Below are positions 23,744 through 29,226 of a stretch of DNA of 29,226 nt, piece after piece. Each line of letters opens with the position of its first letter. The first letter of the stretch is position 1. The position numbers and the translations under genes were made by a program. The notes beneath the pieces were generated by a model, which worked only from the letters and a program-made list of their open reading frames with translations, did not search any database and was not told where the DNA came from. The stretch is taken from positions 1-29,226 of the forward strand of contig CAYOSH010000041.1 in NCBI GenBank assembly GCA_964406575.1. Reading direction: 5' to 3'. Source of the stretch: WTAW01 sp964406575. Its GTDB lineage: Bacteria; Acidobacteriota; Aminicenantia; Aminicenantales; Aminicenantaceae.

Positions 23744-25012
23744 GTGGTTGCCATTGATGTGGATCATGTCACGCGGATTTACCAGAAGTACTCTGCCCAG
23801 CACCGCTTCAAGACTTTCAAGAGTGCGATCGTCAAGGGAAATTTTTTCAAATCGTTGAGGCCCGATGAGCTGGTTTCAGCGCTGGACAATGTCAGCTTCA
23901 AGGTCGAGAAAGGAATCACGTTTGGTGTCATCGGTGAAAACGGCTCGGGAAAGAGCACTCTTCTCAAGGTGATCACCGGGATCGCCAAACCCACATCCGG
24001 TTCTGTGAGCGTGGAGGGAAAAATTTCTGCGCTTATTGAGCTAGGAGCGGGTTTTCATCCCGAGATCTCAGGCCGGGAAAATATCTTTATAAACGGCATC
24101 ATGCTGGGCCTTTCCAAAAAGGAGATCACAGAAAAATTCGACGCTATCGTCCGGTTCGCAGAGTTGGAGGAATTCATCGATGCCCCGGTGAAGACCTATT
24201 CTTCCGGAATGCACATGCGCCTCGGGTTTTCCATCGCTATCAATGTGAACCCGGATGTTCTGCTCATCGATGAAGTCTTGGCCGTCGGGGATGCCTCTTT
24301 TGTGCCCAAATGTTTAGACCGAATCGATGATTTTCGCCGCAGGAAGAAGACCATCCTTTTTGTCAGCCATGATTTATCCACCGTTGAAAAGATTTGTGAC
24401 CGGGTCATTTGGCTCAAACATGGCAAGATCCAGACAATGGGAGAACCTAAGCGGGTTGTGGATGCTTACCTCCAGGATATCGCTGAGAAACAGGAAGAAG
24501 AATTTGAGAGGCGCCAGCAGGAGGTCGATAAGGAAGAGAGTTTCGAGGAAGAACGCAGAGAGAACCGGTGGGGCAAACGAGAGATCGAGATCAAAAAAGT
24601 CAGGCTCAAAGATATGGAAGGACAGGAGAAACATGTGTATTCGCCTGATGAAGGGATGGTCATAGAGATGGATATTTCGGCCTACTCCCAAATCAAGGAT
24701 TTTGTTTTTGGCATCGGGATCTTTAATCCCAAAGGCATCTGTTGTTACGGGACAAACACCCAGTTGGAAGAGTTTGCGGCTCAGTCCATCGAGGGAGAGG
24801 GGCGTGTTGTCTGCCGGATTGAAAAGATAGGCCTCATCAACGGGACGTATTATTTGGATGTGGCGGTTCACAAGAAGGACGGCTATCCCTATGACTATCA
24901 CCGCAATCTGGATTCCTTTTTAGTTTCATCCCCCAGAAAAGATGTCGGGATTTCACGACCGGAACATTCCTGGGAATTCTCATCCGGGATCAAGATCAAA
25001 AAAACCCGATGA
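23744..25012 (+). CDS. wzt: ABC exporter ATPase with C-terminal glycan-binding domain (Wzt-like)
   Basis: This 422-residue ATPase has Walker A GENGSGKST (64-72), the signature YSSGMHMRLGF and Walker B VLLIDEVLAVGD. A charged coiled linker (about 245-275, rich in Glu and Arg) leads to a beta-sandwich C-terminal domain (about 280-420: VVIEMDISAYSQ-like, INGTYYLDVAVHKKDG). This is the layout of Wzt proteins that recognise a modified end of their glycan before export. The start is GTG, immediately after the permease stop, with GAGGAGG as ribosome binding site. No terminator is visible after it. Confidence 0.93.
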   Translation: MVAIDVDHVTRIYQKYSAQHRFKTFKSAIVKGNFFKSLRPDELVSALDNVSFKVEKGITFGVIGENGSGKSTLLKVITGIAKPTSGSVSVEGKISALIELGAGFHPEISGRENIFINGIMLGLSKKEITEKFDAIVRFAELEEFIDAPVKTYSSGMHMRLGFSIAINVNPDVLLIDEVLAVGDASFVPKCLDRIDDFRRRKKTILFVSHDLSTVEKICDRVIWLKHGKIQTMGEPKRVVDAYLQDIAEKQEEEFERRQQEVDKEESFEEERRENRWGKREIEIKKVRLKDMEGQEKHVYSPDEGMVIEMDISAYSQIKDFVFGIGIFNPKGICCYGTNTQLEEFAAQSIEGEGRVVCRIEKIGLINGTYYLDVAVHKKDGYPYDYHRNLDSFLVSSPRKDVGISRPEHSWEFSSGIKIKKTR

Positions 25013-25068
25013 AAAATATGCAGACGGAGAACAGACGTTTCCGGACAACTTTTGAGCCAGTAACAATG

Positions 25069-25096
25069 TTGCATTTTAGCTGTTTATTTGTATAAT
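25069..25096 (+). promoter_or_regulatory. Strong sigma-70-type promoter candidate
   Basis: TTGCAT (25069-25074), a 16-base spacer and a perfect TATAAT (25091-25096) precede the DUF2061 gene. Initiation near 25103 would leave only about 12 bases before ATG 25115. It would also place the first open codons of the longer frame (from TTG 25088) upstream of the transcript. Confidence 0.6.
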
Positions 25097-25114
25097 GTTC
25101 GCCAGGAGTTTGTG

Positions 25115-25438
25115 ATGGCAAAGAATATCTTGACCTACGGACGGGAAGCGCATTCACGGACACTCGCCAAAACGATCAGTTGGCGCATTCTCGCCACCAT
25201 GATAACCATGACTGTAGTGTATATCTTTACCGGAGAATGGTTCATCGCTATTGGTGTAGGTATTGTTGAGGTGATCGCCAAGATCACGTTTTATTATCTT
25301 CATGAAAGAATCTGGCACAGGATCTCCTGGGGAAAAGGGAGGCATCCCCTTGCCTCAATCCCCATTAAGGGAGAGATCGCGCCCGAAGACATGGAAAAGA
25401 TCAAGGACCAGCTTCGGGATCTAGGTTACCTTGATTAG
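25115..25438 (+). CDS. DUF2061 family small membrane protein
   Basis: This is a protein of about 107 residues. It contains the DUF2061 hallmark SWRILATMITMTVVYIFTGEW, a membrane hairpin with a second hydrophobic stretch (FIAIGVGIVEVIAKITFYYLHERIWHRI), then a polar C-terminal tail. The function of the family is unknown. ATG 25115 is preferred because CAGGAG precedes it by six bases and because a strong promoter -10 box lies inside the longer open frame starting at TTG 25088. The gene probably shares a transcript with rfaE2 68 bases downstream; in some bacteria DUF2061 proteins neighbour sulfate or sugar-nucleotide genes, but nothing here fixes a role. Confidence 0.83.
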   Translation: MAKNILTYGREAHSRTLAKTISWRILATMITMTVVYIFTGEWFIAIGVGIVEVIAKITFYYLHERIWHRISWGKGRHPLASIPIKGEIAPEDMEKIKDQLRDLGYLD

Positions 25439-25506
25439 CAACAGCCTGAACTCACGACTAACAGTTTACGCCTGCGTATAGGTCTAACGTATAGAGAGAA
25501 CCAACG

Positions 25507-25995
25507 TTGAGTTCACCTAAGATACATAAAACCAAAAGCCTTGCTGATTTGATGGAGCTCAGAGAGGGATTTCGTCAGGAGAGAAAGGCTGTTGTCTTCA
25601 CAAACGGTTGTTTCGATATCCTGCACGCGGGACATATCCATCTTTTTCAAGAAGCCAAGAAGTACGGGGATATCCTCTTCGTGGCCGTGAATGACGATTT
25701 GTCTGTCCGTAACCTGAAGGGCCCTGCAAGACCCATTTTTCCCCTGAATGAACGCTTGGAAGTCCTCGAAGCCATCGAGACCATCGATTACCTGGTTGCC
25801 TTCTCCCAGGACACCCCCCGGGAGCTCATCAAAGTTCTTCTTCCTGATGTGCTCGTCAAGGGTGGAGACTGGAAGCCTGATGAAGTTGTGGGGCGGGAGG
25901 AGGTAGAGGGCGCGGGTGGGAAGGTCATTATTGTGCCCTATCTTCCCGGGAGATCGTCTTCAGAAATTCTTGAAAAGATCAAACGTCATTCATAA
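25507..25995 (+). CDS. rfaE2: D-glycero-beta-D-manno-heptose 1-phosphate adenylyltransferase
   Basis: This 162-residue nucleotidyltransferase corresponds to the C-terminal (E2) half of HldE. It has the HxGH-type motif HAGH at 40-43 within FTNGCFDILHAGHIHL, KGPARPIFPLNERLEVLEA, LVKGGDWKPDEVVG and the closing PGRSSSEILEKI. It makes ADP-heptose for the lipopolysaccharide core or other heptose-bearing glycans. The kinase half (E1) is not in the window. The start is TTG at 25507 with a purine-rich GAGAGAA upstream; the family N-terminus begins at this distance from the motif, so an internal ATG at 25552 is less likely. A terminator follows 60 bases after the stop. Confidence 0.92.
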   Translation: MSSPKIHKTKSLADLMELREGFRQERKAVVFTNGCFDILHAGHIHLFQEAKKYGDILFVAVNDDLSVRNLKGPARPIFPLNERLEVLEAIETIDYLVAFSQDTPRELIKVLLPDVLVKGGDWKPDEVVGREEVEGAGGKVIIVPYLPGRSSSEILEKIKRHS

Positions 25996-26056
25996 GACAT
26001 GAGCCTCTTTCACAGTTCTTTGATAGGCAGCGTTTGACGTTTTGTCTTTCCTAAAT

Positions 26057-26100
26057 AAAAAAACCCCCTGTCCGAGTTATCGGAGACAGCGGGTTTTTTT
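26057..26100. terminator. Bidirectional Rho-independent terminator
   Basis: Seven A residues, ACCC, CTGT and CCGA on the left pair with TCGG, ACAG, GGG and seven T residues on the right around a GTTA loop, with one C/C mismatch and a two-base bulge. It can end the rfaE2 transcript on the plus strand and the small-peptide transcript on the minus strand. Confidence 0.9.
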
Positions 26101-26135
26101 CTATAATCCGTTTAATGAGCAGTTTTGCATCGTGC

Positions 26136-26198
26136 TCAGGATTTAGCCGTGCAGCCTTCTGAACAGTGAGCGATTCGAGGAACAGCGTATCTTTTCAT
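26136..26198 (-). CDS. 20-residue cysteine-containing peptide of unknown family
   Basis: The open frame reads MKRYAVPRIAHCSEGCTAKS and stops at TGA. AAGGGGAGGAGG ends five bases before the ATG, the strongest ribosome binding site I see in the window. A promoter with TTGACT and TATAAT, and an 18-base palindrome over the -10 box, lie upstream, and a terminator lies 36 bases beyond the stop. The unit is thus a complete, self-contained transcript. The peptide has two Cys in a CSEGC arrangement, a basic N-terminus, and no signal sequence or hydrophobic segment. No maturation enzyme is adjacent. It could be a RiPP-like precursor, a leader peptide, a small regulator or a metal-binding peptide; none is proven. 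If the TGA were read through, ARCKTAH would be added before a TAA at 26112. Confidence 0.5.
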   Translation of the reverse strand: MKRYAVPRIAHCSEGCTAKS

Positions 26199-26228
26199 TT
26201 TAACCTCCTCCCCTTGTTTGGGGTTCTT

Positions 26229-26246
26229 TAATCTATATATAGATTA
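26229..26246. promoter_or_regulatory. Perfect 18-base palindrome, operator-like
   Basis: TAATCTATATATAGATTA is a perfect inverted repeat with no spacer. It overlaps the minus-strand -10 region of the small-peptide promoter and the presumed start site, where a dimeric repressor would block transcription. No regulator gene lies next to it. Confidence 0.6.
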
Positions 26247-26269
26247 TAGTATTACTCAGCAATAGTCAA
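26241..26269 (-). promoter_or_regulatory. Promoter of the small-peptide unit
   Basis: On the minus strand TTGACT (26269-26264) is followed by TATAAT (26248-26243) with a 15-base spacer, or by TAATCT (26246-26241) with a 17-base spacer. Both readings give near-consensus boxes. The 5' leader would be about 35-40 bases and contains the short hairpin CCCC-AAACAA-GGGG, which partly overlaps the ribosome binding site. Confidence 0.6.
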
Positions 26270-26366
26270 GCGCGTTGGACGCAGAATCGTTAAATCCATG
26301 ATCTAATGAACAGAAGTTGGGTTATTGAATGTCCCGATTGATCGCTTCTTCATTTTCAGCTCTCAA

Positions 26367-26394
26367 TTGCGTTCTTCTGAGTTTGAATTATAGT
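26367..26394 (+). promoter_or_regulatory. Possible promoter for the DUF5916 gene
   Basis: TTGCGT (26367-26372) and TATAGT (26389-26394) have a 16-base spacer, leaving a leader of about 165 bases. I see no other clear element in the stretch from 26270 to 26566 and no ORF with a ribosome binding site there. Confidence 0.3.
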
Positions 26395-26566
26395 TTTGAA
26401 CAGCGCTTTTGCCAAGTGATTCGAAAGATTTATTTGCCTCACCCAGTCTGCGATAGCGGATAATATTGTTCACAGGATAAACTTTTTCTCTCTTGTTTTC
26501 GTCTATATCAGGTAATGCAGGCACTGCTGATTTGAGGATAGCGATATTTATGGAGATGAAAACATA

Positions 26567-28702
26567 ATGTGGAGACAGAGCATTGCGGCCGTCGTGATTG
26601 TCATGATACTGTGCATGGGGCCGCTGTTGGGTTTTTCTGTGGAAGAGGTTTTGAATATCCCCAAGCTTTCCAAAGCACCCAAAATCGATGGCTTATTGGA
26701 CAACCCGATCTGGGATAAAGAGGCTCTGAAGATAGAAAGTTTTCATCAGCTATCTCCCAAAGAGATGGGCGAACCCTCAGAAAAGACTGTGGCCTATTTA
26801 GGATACGATGAACGAAATCTGTATGTCGCTTTTCGCTGTACCGATTCCGATCCCAAAAAAATAAGAACATCGATGACCAACCGCGACAGCTGTATCGAAG
26901 ATGACTGGGTGATCGTCTTTTTGGACACTTTTAATGAAAAGCGCAGAGCCTTCGGCTTCCTCCTGAATCCACACGGGATCCAAATGGACTGTCTCCGTAT
27001 TGAAGAAGGCGGGGATGAGAACATGGACTTTAGCTGGGATACGGTGTTTTTCAGCAACGGGAAAATCGATGAGGAAGGCTATGTGGTGGAGATGGCCGTC
27101 CCCTTCAAGAGTATCCGCTTTCCCGACGAAGAAGACAGAGTCTGGGGTATCACTCTCGGCCGAAACATTCCGCGAAAAGGGGAGATCCTTCTCTGGCCGG
27201 ATTTCACAAGAGAGATATCAGGGCTGATCACCCAAAGCGGCGAGATCAGGATCTCAGGGGACATCGAAAAAGGCAAAAATTTCGAGGTCATGCCCGTCCT
27301 CACCTCTCTCAAGACCAAGGACTCAAAAATGGATCCCGAAGCTGGTTTAAACCTCAAGTGGGGAGTCAGCTCTGATCTTACCCTCGATGTCACCGCAAAC
27401 CCGGATTACAGCCACATCGAAGCCGATGCCCCGCAAATAGAGGCCAACCAGAGATATGCGCTCTATTATCTGGAGAAACGCCCCTTCTTCCTGGAAGGAA
27501 TGGAGATCTTCAACTTTCCTCAGGTCAACTTGGTCTACACGCGCCGCATCATCGAGCCTCTGGCCGGGGCGAAAGCCACTGGGAAAGTCGGCCGCTTCAC
27601 CTACGGCGGGCTTGGCGCCTATGACGTCAATTCCGCAGATAGCCTCTGGGAAGTATCCGATGACGGCATCGAACGGGAGGGAAAAGCTCTTTTTAGCATA
27701 TTCCGGATGAAGGCCGATGTTGCCCCAGGCTCCTACCTAGGACTATGCCTCACGGATAAAAAGATCGACGGCGCCTTCAATCGTGTGGCTGGCCTGGATG
27801 GACAGATCAAGTGGAAAAACAACTTTTTTTTCTCCTTCCAGGCCATCGGTTCAAAAACGAAGTTTGAGGGCCGGGAAACCCCTGTTGTCCCCGCTCTGTA
27901 TGCCGAAGCATCTTATTTTTCTAAATACTGGGGTGCTGGGGCATCCTGGCAATCCATGCATCCTGACTTCGAAGCCCTATCAGGATTTGTCAATCGTGTG
28001 GATTATAGGCAATTCGGTGGATATGGTTTCATTAACATCTATCCGGAGAAAGAATTTATGAACCAGATCCGGTTGAGCGTGAATGCCGGCCAAATGTACG
28101 AATATTTCAGCAACACTCTGTCCGATCAGTGGGTCAGCGGGAATGTCCACCTTCGGTTCACCGAATTTAATCAGATGAATATCAGCTATCGGAATTCCAT
28201 GGAGAGATACGTGGGGATCGATTTTCATAAGAATGCGATCACCCTTGACACCAATATCAGCATGATCGGATGGCTTCCTTTTGGGGCGTATTTCCGCACA
28301 GGCGACAGCATCTACTATGACACCGAAGATCCCTTTCTTGGCTACAGCAACACCTATGGAATTTATTTCACCTTTAAACCGAGCCAGCGGCTTCAATACT
28401 CCATCGATTTTACGAAACAGACCTTCTGGGAAGAAAGAGGCGGGGATCTGGTCTATGATATCAATGTGCTGCGCAACCGCCTGACCTACCAGATCTCCAA
28501 GACGCTCTCTCTACGTGGCATCCTCGATTATGATCACTATGATAGAACCGTCTACGGCAGTTTTTTGGTGAGCTGGGTCTTGAGGCCGGGCACCGTGTTC
28601 TTTTTTGGCGTGGACAACAACATGCTGGAGGATGAATTCGGCCATTATTCCCAGGCCGACTACAGCGTGTTCGTCAAGTTTTCCTATTGGTGGAGGATTT
28701 GA
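26567..28702 (+). CDS. DUF5916 domain-containing secreted protein with CBM9-like N-terminal domain
   Basis: This 711-residue protein has a signal peptide (residues 1-23, MWRQSIAAVVIVMILCMGPL). A CBM9-like carbohydrate-binding-type domain follows at about 30-220 (KIDGLLDNPIWDKEA, LYVAFRCTDSDP, FGFLLNPHGIQ). The DUF5916 region carries the family blocks NPDYSHIEADAPQIEANQRYA beginning at 278 and EKRPFFLEG at 303-311. The last 350 residues are rich in alternating aromatic and polar strands and end in KFSYWWRI with a terminal hydrophobic residue, suggesting an outer-membrane beta-barrel. Its role is unknown; family members occur mainly in Bacteroidota, Acidobacteriota and relatives. GGAGATG lies upstream of the ATG. 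It is not in an operon with its neighbours. Confidence 0.88.
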   Translation: MWRQSIAAVVIVMILCMGPLLGFSVEEVLNIPKLSKAPKIDGLLDNPIWDKEALKIESFHQLSPKEMGEPSEKTVAYLGYDERNLYVAFRCTDSDPKKIRTSMTNRDSCIEDDWVIVFLDTFNEKRRAFGFLLNPHGIQMDCLRIEEGGDENMDFSWDTVFFSNGKIDEEGYVVEMAVPFKSIRFPDEEDRVWGITLGRNIPRKGEILLWPDFTREISGLITQSGEIRISGDIEKGKNFEVMPVLTSLKTKDSKMDPEAGLNLKWGVSSDLTLDVTANPDYSHIEADAPQIEANQRYALYYLEKRPFFLEGMEIFNFPQVNLVYTRRIIEPLAGAKATGKVGRFTYGGLGAYDVNSADSLWEVSDDGIEREGKALFSIFRMKADVAPGSYLGLCLTDKKIDGAFNRVAGLDGQIKWKNNFFFSFQAIGSKTKFEGRETPVVPALYAEASYFSKYWGAGASWQSMHPDFEALSGFVNRVDYRQFGGYGFINIYPEKEFMNQIRLSVNAGQMYEYFSNTLSDQWVSGNVHLRFTEFNQMNISYRNSMERYVGIDFHKNAITLDTNISMIGWLPFGAYFRTGDSIYYDTEDPFLGYSNTYGIYFTFKPSQRLQYSIDFTKQTFWEERGGDLVYDINVLRNRLTYQISKTLSLRGILDYDHYDRTVYGSFLVSWVLRPGTVFFFGVDNNMLEDEFGHYSQADYSVFVKFSYWWRI

Positions 28703-28743
28703 CACCCCTCTAACGCGGCGAAGATTTCACATCAAAAAAATCG

Positions 28744-28998
28744 TTACAAAAGAAAGATTATCTCACCTTCCCGAGATCTATGGACCTTTAGGATTGCCGT
28801 CCTGCCGTTCACTTCGATCTTATACTCCTCCCGCACTTCTCCTGTCTTGTGGTCTAAGATTCTCTTTCTCGCGAGTATTCGATCGATCGGGAATTCTTTA
28901 TCTTTGAGAACAACAGACCTGGGACTCTCCTCACCTTTGAATCCCGAGTAAAAGTTGACCCTGACTTTTTTGGATTGACCTTGTTTCGGCCTCATCAC
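28744..28998 (-). CDS. Small beta-rich conserved-looking hypothetical protein
   Basis: This 84-residue basic protein is predicted to be mostly beta-stranded (KVRVNFYSGF, RSVVLKDKEF, EEYKIEVNGRTAILKVHRS). It has no signal peptide, membrane segment, cysteines or catalytic motif. The phrase SGFKGEESPRSVVL and the later RILDHKTGEVREEYKIEV recall small single-domain proteins that sit near DNA-repair or regulatory genes in related bacteria, but I cannot name the family. Codon use is like that of neighbouring genes, which supports it being real. Two adjacent ATGs (28998 and 28995) can start it; the ribosome binding site is weak (GCGGGTG). It converges with the DUF5916 gene across 41 bases without a terminator. 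Confidence 0.6.
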   Translation of the reverse strand: MMRPKQGQSKKVRVNFYSGFKGEESPRSVVLKDKEFPIDRILARKRILDHKTGEVREEYKIEVNGRTAILKVHRSREGEIIFLL

Positions 28999-29075
28999 CC
29001 GCTAGTATTCGAGAATGGCGATCTGTGTCATATTGTATGCCTCTCTGAACGTTATTGTCAAAGTTCCGATTGAGA

Positions 29076-29226
29076 TCGTAAGCATTTCCAAAACCGTGAG
29101 AAGGGCTGGACGGGCATGGTACATCTCCCGAGGGGAGGTGTGAGGGAAGCCCGGATCCGAGCGAAGTTTCTTCGCCGGCGAAGCTGAGCGTGTTTTCGAA
29201 ATCACCAATTGGAACACTCGGAAGAT
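29076..29226 (-). repeat. Interspersed MITE-like repeat, copy D (cut by window end)
   Basis: In the same orientation as copy C. It starts with GTAAGCATTTCCAAAACCGT (29076-29095), the outer end, which passes straight into the core GAGAAGGGCTGGACGGGCAT without the inner end CAATTG...ACTC found in A, B and C. The other inner end is CCAATTGGAACACTC (about 29205-29219). The core closely matches copy A, including GAGCGTGTTTTCGAA at the far side. The hairpin ACATCTCCC-GAGG-GGGAGGTGT is intact with one G-T pair. Confidence 0.8.

Noticed and set aside
1..29226. CRISPR array, integrase, toxin-antitoxin or phage genes
   Set aside because: There are no regularly spaced short repeats with unique spacers and no proteins of those classes in any frame. 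The repeats found are long, dispersed and irregularly spaced.

Overview
This 29.2 kb window looks like chromosomal DNA of a Gram-negative, didermic bacterium with roughly half G+C. It encodes a Wzm/Wzt-type polysaccharide exporter, a heptose-ADP adenylyltransferase (RfaE2), polyprenyl-phosphate glycosyltransferases and a DUF5916 family secreted or outer-membrane protein. Together with frequent TTG starts and an F-type ATP synthase cluster that has two b-type subunits but no a or c gene, this best fits an uncultured Acidobacteriota-like lineage such as Aminicenantes. That placement is inference; there is no rRNA or tRNA in the window to anchor it.

Layout. (1) Positions 275-6542, plus strand: a radical SAM/B12-binding protein, a YdjC/HpnK-type deacetylase, a polyprenyl-phosphate glycosyltransferase, an ArnT/PMT-like lipid-dependent glycosyltransferase with a C-terminal beta-rich domain, and a hexapeptide acyltransferase. 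They look like one envelope-glycan or lipid-modification unit. (2) 6730-8748, minus strand: a dicarboxylate/amino-acid symporter and a methyltransferase. (3) 9256-9516: a small membrane-associated zinc-knuckle protein. (4) 9575-12750, minus strand: a three-gene operon with a second polyprenyl-phosphate glycosyltransferase, a GT4 glycosyltransferase and an NAD-dependent epimerase. (5) 13107-15933: a degenerate response-regulator receiver, then accD-folC. (6) 16386-22196: ATP synthase genes in the order b', b, delta, alpha, gamma, beta, epsilon, running on into a TrmN6-like tRNA methyltransferase and the exporter pair wzm-wzt. (7) 25115-25995: a DUF2061 membrane protein and rfaE2, ended by a strong bidirectional terminator. 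(8) 26112-26270, minus strand: a compact transcription unit, not tied to any known family, for a 20-residue cysteine-containing peptide, with its own promoter, a palindromic operator-like site and a very strong ribosome binding site. (9) 26567-28998: a DUF5916 protein and a convergent small protein.

The most striking structure outside the genes is a family of interspersed, transposase-less repeats with nested inverted ends. There are four copies in intergenic DNA, at both ends of the window, at 8909-9142 and at 16001-16297, plus a divergent relative at 12872-13040. The copy at 16001-16297 carries inside it a GTAG-type REP/inverted-REP doublet. Because the sequence begins and ends inside copies of the same repeat, it may be a whole assembly contig broken at repeats.

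The strongest leads are the repeat family, the small-peptide unit, the HpnJ/HpnK-like pair separated from hopanoid genes, the enlarged ATP synthase beta subunit, and the receiver domain with Glu at the phospho-acceptor position.
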